Assembly (NCBI RefSeq): GCF_001610975.1
Contig: NZ_CP013342.1
Span: 2,799,001 to 2,863,000 of the forward strand
Direction of reading: 5' to 3'
Source: Sphingopyxis terrae subsp. terrae NBRC 15098
Lineage (GTDB): Bacteria > Pseudomonadota > Alphaproteobacteria > Sphingomonadales > Sphingomonadaceae
Length of the DNA: 64,000 nt
The notes beneath the pieces are model-generated. The model was given only the letters and a program-made list of their open reading frames with translations, searched no databases and had not been told where the DNA came from. Within the stretch, counting starts at the first letter, position 1; each line of letters opens with the position of its first letter. Shown here in pieces: positions 53,858 to 62,225 of this stretch. A program made the translations under genes and the position numbers.

Positions 53858-55824
53858 CAGAAGGCCCAGCGGACCCCGACATAGGCCGAGCGGCCCGCAG
53901 TGCCATAGCCCGCCACCGTGTGATAATCGGTGTCGAACAGATTCTCGATGCGGCCATAGACATCGATTCCCGCGAAGAGCGGGTAGCTCGCGCGCAGATC
54001 GACCAGCCAATAATCGTCCAGCGTCACATTGTTCGCGCGATCGTCGAAGCTCTTGCCGGCATAGCGCGCGGCGACCGACAGGTCGGCGCCAGCAAAGGCG
54101 CCGCCGGGCGTCCAGCCGAGTTCGGCATTGGCAAGATGCTTGGGGCGCCGCGCCAGCCGATTGCCCTCGTAGACCGAACCGGGGGTGCGGTCGGTCGCGA
54201 CGACGAGGCTGTAGTTGGCGCTGAAGCGCAGGCCCGGCGACAGCTGCACCGCACCCTCGACCTCGACTCCCTGGCCGCGCGCGCGGTTGATATTGTCGTA
54301 AGTGCCGAAGGGACGGTTGCCTGTCGCGCAGATCGGGGGCAGGGGATTGGGACCGGCGGGACAGCTCACGAAATCGATAAGATTGCGCGTGTCGCGGCGA
54401 TACCAGGCGATGTCGATGAACGCGCGCGGTGCGGCAGCGATGCGGACCCCGACTTCATAGGCGCGGGCGCGCTCGGGCTGCAGATCGGGATTGCCGTAGG
54501 CGCCTGCGGTATCCGAAAGCTGGAACAGCGTCGGCGCCTTGAAGCCTTCGCGATAGCTCGCGCGCAACGTGACATGATCGCCGAGCTTCTGCCCCGCATC
54601 GAAGGCGAGGCTCGTCGCGCCGCCGAAGTCGCGGTGATTGTCGCGGCGCACCCCCGCGGTCAGCGACAACGTCTCGGTCGGCTTCCCGACGATCATCGCC
54701 CACAGTCCGGTGGTCGCGGTGCGGCCGCTGTCGCTCGAAAAGGCGTCGGCGGTCAGCGAGCGCGTCCATTCGCGTTCGGCGCCCGCGATCAGCCGCACTT
54801 GCTGTCCGCTTGCATTGCCCGCGGTCAGCCAGTCGATGCTGTACGAAAGCCGCTCGCTGCGCCCGCGCGCCTTGAAGCTCGGATCGCTGCCCGCCGCCGG
54901 GTCGAAATTGTCGCGGTTGATGTCGGCAAAGCCGAAGGCGAGCTTGTGCGAGAAGCCGGTCGTGCTGTCGTTGCCGCCGGGGCGGTGCTCGACCGAGGCG
55001 GCGGCATAATGTTCGCGCGTCTTTTGATATTCCGCGGTGTCGCCGAAGCTGTAGGTCGGCGGCGCGAAGCCGTCGAGGTCGACGCGGCTGTCGGCATACA
55101 GGCCGAAGGCGCGGAAGGTCAGCGTATTGCCGATCTCGGTCCGGTTGGTGAGGTTGAGCGCATATTGGCGGTATCCGTCGCGCTCGGTGCCGACCGCGGC
55201 ATTGCTGATCCCGTCGGTGCGGACATAGCCGCCGCCGAGGCCGAATTGCGACGCGCCGAGATCGGCGCGGAGCTGGCCGTTGACCCGCGCCGTATCGCGC
55301 GCGCCATATTCGGCGCCGATCCGGCCGCTCGTGCCGCCGCCGACCACGTCGGGCTCGGTGGTCGAGATGGCGACAACCCCGCCGATCGCCTGGCTGCCCC
55401 ACGGCAGGCTGTTCGCGCCGCGCAGCACCTCGATGCGGTCGATCGCGCCGAGCATCAGATTGGCGAAGTCGAAGCCGCCGCCCGGCGAGGAGGGGTCGCC
55501 GACGCGCACCCCGTCGATGACGACCAGCGTCTGTTCGCCCTCGGCGCCGCGGATGCGCACATTCGATACGCTGCCGAGCGTACCATATTGGGTGATGCTG
55601 ACCCCGGGCAACCGCGCGATCAGATCGGCGGCGGTGCCGTTCTGGGCGCGGCGGATGGCGGCGGCGTCGATGATCGAGACCGAGGCGTTGCTTTGGTCGG
55701 CGCCGAGCAGATCGCCGACGACGGTGATCGTCGAACCATCGGGATCAGCGTCCTGCGCCGATGCGGGCGAGGCTGCGGCAACGGCCACGAGCGACAAGGT
55801 GGATTTCCAGAAAAATGACTTCAC
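53857..55824 (-). CDS. btuB: TonB-dependent vitamin B12 receptor, BtuB-like
   Basis: A 655-residue outer-membrane receptor starting at GTG 55824, with GGAGG (55835-55831) six bases upstream. The signal peptide is MKSFFWKSTLSLVAVAAASP followed by ASAQDADPDG. The TonB box-like segment is 'TITVVGD'. The plug domain (about 45-150) has AADLIARLPGVSITQYGTLG and LVVIDGVRVGDPSS. A 22-strand barrel follows with 'RASYREGFKAPTLFQLSDTA' and a terminal aromatic (AYVGVRWAF). BtuB-like substrate assignment rests mainly on the riboswitch upstream and the binding-protein cassette downstream. Confidence 0.93.
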   Translation of the reverse strand: MKSFFWKSTLSLVAVAAASPASAQDADPDGSTITVVGDLLGADQSNASVSIIDAAAIRRAQNGTAADLIARLPGVSITQYGTLGSVSNVRIRGAEGEQTLVVIDGVRVGDPSSPGGGFDFANLMLGAIDRIEVLRGANSLPWGSQAIGGVVAISTTEPDVVGGGTSGRIGAEYGARDTARVNGQLRADLGASQFGLGGGYVRTDGISNAAVGTERDGYRQYALNLTNRTEIGNTLTFRAFGLYADSRVDLDGFAPPTYSFGDTAEYQKTREHYAAASVEHRPGGNDSTTGFSHKLAFGFADINRDNFDPAAGSDPSFKARGRSERLSYSIDWLTAGNASGQQVRLIAGAEREWTRSLTADAFSSDSGRTATTGLWAMIVGKPTETLSLTAGVRRDNHRDFGGATSLAFDAGQKLGDHVTLRASYREGFKAPTLFQLSDTAGAYGNPDLQPERARAYEVGVRIAAAPRAFIDIAWYRRDTRNLIDFVSCPAGPNPLPPICATGNRPFGTYDNINRARGQGVEVEGAVQLSPGLRFSANYSLVVATDRTPGSVYEGNRLARRPKHLANAELGWTPGGAFAGADLSVAARYAGKSFDDRANNVTLDDYWLVDLRASYPLFAGIDVYGRIENLFDTDYHTVAGYGTAGRSAYVGVRWAF

Positions 55825-55904
55825 GAGTACCTCCAGCGTAACGGCTTGCCGTCACGCGAGGATCCTCGCCTGCGCCCGGTGCACCCCGCCCGCGTGCAGA
55901 TAAC

Positions 55905-56090
55905 GGCGACGCCCTGGCAGGTCTCCTGGCTCGCCGGGTCAGCGGTGGGATGCGGCCTTCCCGGAAGACAAGCTTCCAGTGGCATGATTGCATCCACCTC
56001 GCCGGACTACAGTTGCGGGGGCAGCGCCGGATCGACCGGTCTTCCCTTTTCATGCCCGTCACCGGGCAACCCGAGGTCACGGTGCGGGCC
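55905..56090 (-). promoter_or_regulatory. Cobalamin riboswitch
   Basis: On the minus strand the B12 box AGCCAGGAGACCTGCC lies at 55931-55916. Upstream are GCCCCCGCAACTGTAGTCC and ATGCCACTGGAAG (matching the conserved GCCCCCGCAACTGTAA and ATGCCACTG elements), and the 5' element GGTTGCCCGGTGACGGGCAT. These appear in the order of a cobalamin aptamer. Between the box and the receptor's ribosome site there is a perfect palindrome GCGAGGATCCTCGC (55856-55869) that could serve the expression platform. It controls btuB and the coupled btuFCD genes, presumably repressing them when adenosylcobalamin is plentiful. Confidence 0.92.
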
Positions 56091-56158
56091 GCTAGCAAAT
56101 GCGGAAGCGCGCTGCAATCGCCAATTCGCGGGCCGGGCTTGGACCGGCGCGCCGTGTT

Positions 56159-56551
56159 TCAGGTAAAGTCGGGGTTGGCCGCGGCTGGCTCAGTGACTGG
56201 CTCGGCTGGGGCTTTCTTGTCGGCGGCGGCAGAACGGCGGCCCCGAACGGTCCGGGCGACGAGGAGGGTCGCGAGCGGCCAGACGATCGTGTTGAACAGG
56301 TCCATACGCGTGTCGGGCCAGTTCCAGTTACCGAGATTGATCCGGTCGAGCACCTCATTGCCGCAGGCGGCGATGATGACGATGCCGAGCGGCAATATGT
56401 CATGCAGGCCCCGGCGCACCACGAGCGCGGTCGCGAGGAAGATGAGCATTCCTGCATGCAGGTGCAGCATCGCATCGGGGAGGCCCGTCGCCGCGCCTAT
56501 ATCCAGAATGAGGCCGTGATAATCGGCGGCGGCTTGCTGCAGAATTTGCAT
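56159..56551 (-). CDS. Small membrane protein of unknown function
   Basis: A 130-residue protein with three hydrophobic segments: HAGMLIFLATALVVRRG, DILPLGIVIIAACGNEVL and FNTIVWPLATLLVARTV. Conserved-looking polar residues lie in GNEVLDRINLGNWNWPDTRM, which resembles short VanZ-like proteins, but I cannot assign it. The C-terminus is a charged Ala/Pro-rich tail. It lies directly upstream of the riboswitch on the same strand, so read-through into the B12 operon is possible. Its own start at 56551 has no strong ribosome site. Confidence 0.6.
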   Translation of the reverse strand: MQILQQAAADYHGLILDIGAATGLPDAMLHLHAGMLIFLATALVVRRGLHDILPLGIVIIAACGNEVLDRINLGNWNWPDTRMDLFNTIVWPLATLLVARTVRGRRSAAADKKAPAEPVTEPAAANPDFT

Positions 56552-56639
56552 TGATCACTTTCGAATCGCGCGGCGCTCGGGATCGGGCTGCTGCCCTTTG
56601 GTGCGCGCTGCCTGAACCTTGCTTGTATGCCCGGGCTTT

Positions 56640-56676
56640 AAAAAGTTGAAGGCCCCGCCAGACTGGCGGGGCCTTC
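56640..56676 (-). terminator. Strong leftward rho-independent terminator
   Basis: A perfect 13-bp stem (GAAGGCCCCGCCA, 56648-56660, with its complement 56664-56676) has a three-base loop. On the minus strand the stem is followed by AACTTTTT (56644-56640). No protein gene lies immediately upstream on that strand, so it must end a non-coding transcript or a longer leftward message. Confidence 0.72.
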
Positions 56677-56750
56677 GAGGCTGGTGCAATCCTATCCACT
56701 GGAGGTGCCCGGCCCTATCCAAATCTTGATCGTGTCATTCCATCTCGCCA
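56640..56750 (-). ncRNA. Candidate small RNA ending at the 56.65 kb terminator
   Basis: The strong terminator has no upstream gene on its strand for more than 400 bases. A perfect TTGACA lies at 56767-56762 on the minus strand; transcription from it would give an RNA of roughly 90-110 bases. That RNA would contain a CACCTCC segment, an anti-Shine-Dalgarno-like motif common in alphaproteobacterial trans-acting RNAs, just before the terminator. The -10 box is not clear and the 5' end is a guess. The rest of the stretch 56552-57039 appears empty of genes. Confidence 0.3.
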
Positions 56751-57039
56751 CTACAAGTATTTGTCAACGAATGATAATCCAATTCTTTCATATTGGATGT
56801 TGTTCTGCTTGTAGCATTCAGCCTTGGGACGGCGTCATCTATACGCAGGGGGTGACCAAACGATGACTGTTCCATGACGTTTGGATTGATCGCCATGCCC
56901 TATCATATATCTCGGGAACTGAAATGGATGACGCGGCGAACGGACGCGGCTTCGCGACATAATGCAGGATGGTGACGACTGTGCTGCGGCTTGCAATCGT
57001 TGGCGCTTCGACCGACATTGCTGCCTTAGGGAGCCGGGC

Positions 57040-58503
57040 ATGGATTTTGCGTTCGACAATAGTTTTCACGACGCGATGCCGGGTTTTTATGCGCCCGCGG
57101 AGGCGGCGAAGCCGTCGGCGCCGACGCTCTTGATCTTCAACCATGCGCTTGCCGACCGGTTAGGGATCGATGCGGCGGGCGCAAGCGATGCACAGCTCGC
57201 CCGGATATTTTCGGGCGAGGAAATGCCCGGCGGCGCCAACCCGCTGGCGCTGGCCTATGCGGGGCATCAATTCGGGCATTTCTCACCGCAACTGGGCGAC
57301 GGCCGCGCGCTGCTGCTCGGCGAGATCGTCGCGCCCGACGGGGCGCGGTTCGACGTGCAGCTCAAAGGGTCGGGGCCGACGCCTTTTTCGCGCAACGGCG
57401 ATGGCAAGGCGGCGATCGGCCCCGTGCTGCGCGAGTTCCTCGTGTCCGAGGCGATGGCGGCGATGGGCATCGCGACGACGCGCGCGCTTGCCGCGGTGGC
57501 CACCGGCGATCGCGTCCAGCGCGAGCAGGCGCATCCCGGTGCCGTGCTGACGCGCATTGCGAGCAGTCATATCCGCGTCGGCACCTTTCAGTTCTTCGCC
57601 GCGCATTTCGGCGCCGACCATGTCGTTCAACTGTCGGACTATGCCGTGCGCCGGCATTTTCCCGAGCTTGCCGAGGCGGCCAATCCGCATCTGGCGCTGC
57701 TCGACCGGGTGATCGGCCTGCAGTGCGATCTCGTCGCAAGCTGGCTTGGCGTCGGCTTCATCCACGGGGTGATGAACACCGACAATGTCGCGATCAGCGG
57801 CGAGACGATCGATTATGGCCCTTGCGCCTTCATGGACCGCTTCGCGGTGAACACGGTCTTCAGCTCGATCGACGCGAACGGACGCTATTCCTACGGCCGC
57901 CAGCCGCAAATCTTGCACTGGAACATGGCGCGCTTCGCCGAAGCGCTGCTCCCGGCCATCCACGCGGTAAGGCCGGACGATGTCGAAGAGGCGAAGGCGC
58001 TTGCCAACGCCATTCCCGAACGCTTTCGCATGGCCTGGTTCGCACGGATGCGCGCCAAGCTCGGGCTGACGCAGCCGGGCGATGGCGATGCCGAGTTGAT
58101 CGACGGCTTGTTTGATCAGCTCGAGACGCATCAGGTCGATTTCACGCTGTTCTTCCGCGCGCTCGCCATGCTGCTCCGCGGCGAGGGCGATATGTTGCAG
58201 GCGCTGCTCCCGGCGCCCGACGCCATGGCGCCGTGGATCGCCGAGTGGTGGGCGCTGATCGAGCGCGAGCCCGCAGGGCCGCTCGAATGCGCCGACGCGA
58301 TGGACCGGGTCAACCCGCTCTATATCCCGCGCAATCATCTGGTCGAGGCGGCGCTGGTCGATGCCGAGGCCGGCGGTATGACGGCGTGGCTCGAACTGCT
58401 CGATGTCGTGCGTCAGCCGTTCGTGCCGCGGGGCGAGTGGGAGGCTTTTGCCCACCCGGCACCCGAAGGCTTCGGACCCTATACGACCTTTTGCGGAACC
58501 TGA
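57040..58503 (+). CDS. selO: Protein adenylyltransferase SelO (YdiU family)
   Basis: A 487-residue pseudokinase-fold enzyme, start MDFAFDNSFHDAMPGFYAP at 57040 with AGGGAG about six bases upstream. Family blocks: YAGHQFGHFSPQLGDGRALL, LKGSGPTPFSRNGDGKAAIG, SHIRVGTFQFFAA, then HGVMNTDNVAISGETIDYGP (catalytic and metal-binding Asn/Asp in a flipped kinase loop). The C-terminal 'NPLYIPRNHLVEAAL' is diagnostic. SelO attaches AMP to Ser/Thr/Tyr of partner proteins in redox stress. Many SelO proteins have a C-terminal selenocysteine or cysteine; here the final residues are YTTFCGT, so a Cys takes its place. Confidence 0.94.
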   Translation: MDFAFDNSFHDAMPGFYAPAEAAKPSAPTLLIFNHALADRLGIDAAGASDAQLARIFSGEEMPGGANPLALAYAGHQFGHFSPQLGDGRALLLGEIVAPDGARFDVQLKGSGPTPFSRNGDGKAAIGPVLREFLVSEAMAAMGIATTRALAAVATGDRVQREQAHPGAVLTRIASSHIRVGTFQFFAAHFGADHVVQLSDYAVRRHFPELAEAANPHLALLDRVIGLQCDLVASWLGVGFIHGVMNTDNVAISGETIDYGPCAFMDRFAVNTVFSSIDANGRYSYGRQPQILHWNMARFAEALLPAIHAVRPDDVEEAKALANAIPERFRMAWFARMRAKLGLTQPGDGDAELIDGLFDQLETHQVDFTLFFRALAMLLRGEGDMLQALLPAPDAMAPWIAEWWALIEREPAGPLECADAMDRVNPLYIPRNHLVEAALVDAEAGGMTAWLELLDVVRQPFVPRGEWEAFAHPAPEGFGPYTTFCGT

Positions 58504-58579
58504 CCGGCGTGCCGGGCGCTGTTGAGCGGCCGCCCGGCACTTGCTAGAGCGGCCGCCAACCCAATCGAGGATCGCATCT

Positions 58580-59782
58580 TTGTCCCAGACCGAATCGGCG
58601 GCAGCCAGCTCGCCCAAAATCACCGTGGTCGGTACCGGCTATGTCGGCATATCGAACGCGGTGCTGCTCGCGCAGCGCAACCGCGTCGTCGCGCTCGATA
58701 TCGATCAGCAGAAGGTCGACCTCATCAACGCCCGGACCTCGCCGATCGCCGACCCGGAGATCGAGGAGTATCTGGCGAACCGTCCGCTCGATCTGGTCGC
58801 GACGACCGACAAGCAGGACGCCTATCGCGACAGCGATTTCGTGATCGTCGCGACGCCCACCGACTATGATCCGGACAATAATTATTTCAACACGAGCACG
58901 GTCGAAGCGGTCATCGCCGATGCGCTGGCGCTCGCGCCGCGCGCGCTGATCGTCATCAAATCGACGATTCCGGTCGGCTTCACCGACCGCATGCGCGCCG
59001 AGTTCGGCAGCGACAATATCGTCTTCTCGCCCGAATTCCTGCGCGAAGGGCGCGCGCTATACGACAATCTCTACCCCTCGCGGATCATCGTCGGCGACAC
59101 GAACCCGCGCGCCGCCGATTTCGCGCGGCTGCTCGAGCAGGCGTCGCTCAAGGACAAGACCGATGTGCTGCAAACGGGCAATACCGAGGCCGAGGCGATC
59201 AAGCTGTTCGCCAACACCTATCTTGCGATGCGCGTCGCCTTCTTCAACGAACTCGACACCTATGCCGCGATGCACGGAATCGACAGCCGGCAGGTGATCG
59301 ACGGGGTAGGGCTCGATCCCAGGATCGGGCAATTCTACAATAACCCGTCCTTCGGCTACGGCGGCTATTGCCTGCCCAAGGATACCAAGCAGCTGCTTGC
59401 CAATTATCAGGACGTGCCGCAGAATCTGATCCAGGCGATCGTGGCATCGAACACCACGCGCAAGGATTTCATCGCCGCCGAGGTCGTTCGCCGCAAGCCG
59501 CGCGTTGTCGGCATCCACCGGCTCGCGATGAAGGCGGGATCCGACAATTTCCGCGCGAGCAGCATCCTGGGCGTGATGAAGCGCGTCAAGGCCAAGGGGA
59601 TCGAGGTTATCGTCTATGAACCGCTGATCGAGGAGGATCGGCTGTTCAACTCGCGGGTCGTGCGCGATCTTGATGCCTTCAAGGCCGAGGCCGATGTGAT
59701 CATCGCCAATCGCGTCGCCGACGAACTCGCCGATGTGGCCGACAAGGTCTACAGCCGCGATCTGTTCGGCGCCGATAGCTGA
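58580..59782 (+). CDS. UDP-glucose 6-dehydrogenase
   Basis: About 400 residues from the TTG at 58580, chosen because GAGGA (58567-58571) sits eight bases upstream. NAD site [20 protein letters not shown]; '[13 protein letters not shown]'; [20 protein letters not shown]; catalytic Cys in [20 protein letters not shown]-terminal motif [20 protein letters not shown]. These strings match E. coli-type Ugd (short form). It makes UDP-glucuronate, which could feed the UDP-glucuronate 4-epimerase-like protein at 31.6 kb, although the gene lies 8 kb outside the locus. A hairpin without a T-run (59819-59838) lies between it and tamA. Confidence 0.93.
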   Translation: MSQTESAAASSPKITVVGTGYVGISNAVLLAQRNRVVALDIDQQKVDLINARTSPIADPEIEEYLANRPLDLVATTDKQDAYRDSDFVIVATPTDYDPDNNYFNTSTVEAVIADALALAPRALIVIKSTIPVGFTDRMRAEFGSDNIVFSPEFLREGRALYDNLYPSRIIVGDTNPRAADFARLLEQASLKDKTDVLQTGNTEAEAIKLFANTYLAMRVAFFNELDTYAAMHGIDSRQVIDGVGLDPRIGQFYNNPSFGYGGYCLPKDTKQLLANYQDVPQNLIQAIVASNTTRKDFIAAEVVRRKPRVVGIHRLAMKAGSDNFRASSILGVMKRVKAKGIEVIVYEPLIEEDRLFNSRVVRDLDAFKAEADVIIANRVADELADVADKVYSRDLFGADS

Positions 59783-59888
59783 GCGGTTGCCACGGGGCCG
59801 CCTTTTCGACGGACCGAGCCGGTTTCCCCGAAAACCGGGTTGCGTGCGTGCGGCGGGCAAGCCACAAGTGCGCATCGGTTGTGGACAG

Positions 59889-62225
59889 ATGGCCAGCGAA
59901 AAAAAGCGTCACGAATTGAACGGCTTTGGCGTCGATGCTCGGGGGCGGTGGGGGCTATTGTCCGCGTCGCTGCTCTCGCTCGCCTGCGCCCATGCGGTCG
60001 CCGCGCAGGAGCGCGAACCGGCCGCGCCGCCGGCTGCAGAGGCTGCGACCGCGGAGCCCGCCGCGGCCGATACGCCGCCTCCCGGCGATGATACCCCGAT
60101 CGCGAGCCCGTCGCCGCCGCCCGAGGGCGCGGTCTTGCCCGAGGTGGCGCCGATCATTCCCGATGACGAATTCAGGAAGGCGATTCCTCCGATCAGTGCG
60201 GAGGACGATCCCGAGCTCGACAAGCCGCTCGAATCGATCGCCGATTTCGAAAAGCGCGTCGCCGATGCGGCGAAGCAGAAGGCGAACGGTACAGCCGACG
60301 CCGTGCCGCAGGTCGATGGCACGCCCGTTCCCGCGCTCGCCGACGGGCAGACGGTCGAGCCGATCGGCGATGCGCCGATAACCGATACCGAGCTCGCCGC
60401 GCCCTTGCCGCCGCTCGAAAGCTTTGACGTTCAGCCGGTCCAGTTCGTCGATGCCGAGCCCGAGGGCGAGAACCGGCAGGTCGCCTATTCGGTGCAGGTC
60501 AATGGTCTTGCCGCAGCCGACGACAGCACCGATGCCGACCTCTCCGGGTTGTTCGGCGACCTGTCGGCGCTCTATGACGGCGATGGCAAGGCCGACAATT
60601 TCGCGATGCTGCGCGCCCGGCTGAGCAATGATGCGGAGCTGATGCAGCGCATCTTGTCGTCCGAAGGCTATTATGACGGCAGCGTCGATACGCGTATCGA
60701 TCGCGCCGGCCGCGAGCGCGGGCAGCCGGTTTCAGCGGTGATCGATGTAAAGCCGGGTCCGCGCTACAGCTTTTCGGACATCATCCTCGATGCCAAGCCG
60801 ACGGTGCCGCCGGGGCTGATCGCCGACAATTTCCCGCTCGCTATCGGCGAGCCGATCGTCGCCGAACGGGTTCAGGGCGCTGAAGCGGCGATCTCGCTCA
60901 AACTTCCCGAGGAAGGCTATCCCTTTGCCAAGGTCGGCCAGCGCGACATCCTGCTCGATGGCGACAAGGCAACGGGCGTCTACACGCTGCCGATCAACAT
61001 CGGCCCGCGCGCCCGTTTCGGCGGCTTTGCGAGTAGCGGCGAGGAGGCCTTTGGCGCCGACCATGTCGCGATCATGGCACGGTTCAAGCGCGGCGATCTC
61101 TACGACAGCCGCAAGGTCGACGATCTGCGGCAGGCGCTGGTCGCCACCGGCCTGTTCGCGACCGTGTCGGTCGAGCCGCAGGCGACGGGCGAGAGCGCGG
61201 GCGACGATACCGAATATGTGACGATGCTGGTCAACCAGCAGGCGGGACCGCCGCGCACGCTCGCCGCCAGTGCCGGCTATGGCACCGGCGAGGGAATCCG
61301 CGTCGAAGGAAGCTGGACCCACCGCAATCTTTTCCCGCCTGAAGGCGCGTTGATCGTGCGCGGCGTCGCGGGGACGCAGGAGCAGGGGCTGGGGGTCACC
61401 TTCCGCCGGTCGAATGCGGGGCGGCGGGATCGCACCTTTGAACTGGTCGGTGAGGCGACGCGGAGCAATTATAACGCGTTCGAGGCGCTGACGGGGCGCA
61501 TTGCGGCGCGGGTCAGCTATGATTCGACGCCGATCTGGCAGAAAAAGCTGACCTATGCCTATGGCGTGCAGCTTATCGCGACGAGCGAGGATGATTACAG
61601 TTTCCTGCTCGCCGATCGCGAACGCGACCTATATTATATCGTCGGCCTGACCGGACAGATCGGGATCGATCGCACCAACAGCCTGCTCGATCCGACCAAG
61701 GGATTTCGCGTCACCACGCTGATCGAGCCCGAAGGGTCGATGAGCGGGCGCTTCTCGCCCTATGCGCGCGCGCGCGTCGATGTCAGCGGCTATTATCCGG
61801 TGGCCGAGAATATCGTGCTCGCGGGCCGCGTGCGCGTTGGCTCGATCCTGGGCGCCGCGCGCGAGCGGCTGGCGCCGTCGCGGCGCTTCTATGCCGGCGG
61901 CGGCGGGTCGGTGCGCGGTTTCGGCTATCAACAGCTTGGCCCCAAGGATCCCAACAACGATCCGATCGGTGGGCGCAGCGTCAACGAAGCGGCGTTCGAG
62001 GCGCGCTACCGGTTCGGTAATTTCGGGATCGTCGGCTTCGTCGATGCGGGACAGGTCTATACCGGATCGACCCCCGATTTTTCGAACCTGCGCTTCGGCG
62101 CCGGCATCGGCGGCCGCTTTTACACCAATTTCGGCCCGATGCGGCTCGACGTCGCGACGCCGATCGACCGCAAGCCGGGTGAATCGCGGATCAGCGTCTA
62201 TGTCTCGATCGGGCAGGCTTTCTGA
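59889..62225 (+). CDS. tamA: TamA-like Omp85 outer membrane assembly protein
   Basis: A 778-residue protein. Signal peptide near the start (LLSASLLSLACAHAVAAQER). A Pro/Ala/Glu-rich region (about 40-190) is followed by POTRA domains (about 200-440; LSNDAELMQRILSSEGYYDG, then RYSFSDIILDAKPTVPPGLI). The C-terminal 16-stranded Omp85 barrel has the 'GGGGSVRGFGYQQLGPKDPNNDPIGGRS' motif and ends with the aromatic F (SVYVSIGQAF). With TamB it assists insertion of autotransporters and other outer membrane proteins and lipid transport. The 160-residue low-complexity N-terminal insertion is longer than in E. coli TamA. TamB begins one base before its stop ends. Confidence 0.93.
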   Translation: MASEKKRHELNGFGVDARGRWGLLSASLLSLACAHAVAAQEREPAAPPAAEAATAEPAAADTPPPGDDTPIASPSPPPEGAVLPEVAPIIPDDEFRKAIPPISAEDDPELDKPLESIADFEKRVADAAKQKANGTADAVPQVDGTPVPALADGQTVEPIGDAPITDTELAAPLPPLESFDVQPVQFVDAEPEGENRQVAYSVQVNGLAAADDSTDADLSGLFGDLSALYDGDGKADNFAMLRARLSNDAELMQRILSSEGYYDGSVDTRIDRAGRERGQPVSAVIDVKPGPRYSFSDIILDAKPTVPPGLIADNFPLAIGEPIVAERVQGAEAAISLKLPEEGYPFAKVGQRDILLDGDKATGVYTLPINIGPRARFGGFASSGEEAFGADHVAIMARFKRGDLYDSRKVDDLRQALVATGLFATVSVEPQATGESAGDDTEYVTMLVNQQAGPPRTLAASAGYGTGEGIRVEGSWTHRNLFPPEGALIVRGVAGTQEQGLGVTFRRSNAGRRDRTFELVGEATRSNYNAFEALTGRIAARVSYDSTPIWQKKLTYAYGVQLIATSEDDYSFLLADRERDLYYIVGLTGQIGIDRTNSLLDPTKGFRVTTLIEPEGSMSGRFSPYARARVDVSGYYPVAENIVLAGRVRVGSILGAARERLAPSRRFYAGGGGSVRGFGYQQLGPKDPNNDPIGGRSVNEAAFEARYRFGNFGIVGFVDAGQVYTGSTPDFSNLRFGAGIGGRFYTNFGPMRLDVATPIDRKPGESRISVYVSIGQAF

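Noticed and set aside
53920-55818. 632-codon plus-strand frame opposite btuB
   Set aside because: It is an Arg/Ala/Gly-rich antisense shadow of the receptor. The minus-strand frame has signal peptide, plug and barrel motifs and a riboswitch in front.
56552-57039. Possible small proteins in the gene-poor stretch before selO
   Set aside because: Frames of 60-100 codons are interrupted, lack start signals and have low similarity to any known family. Only the terminator and RNA candidate are retained.
59819-59838. CCGGTTT/AAACCGG hairpin between ugd and tamA as a terminator
   Set aside because: The stem is short (7 bp) and no T-run follows, so it cannot be called a terminator; it is noted only as a possible RNA hairpin.
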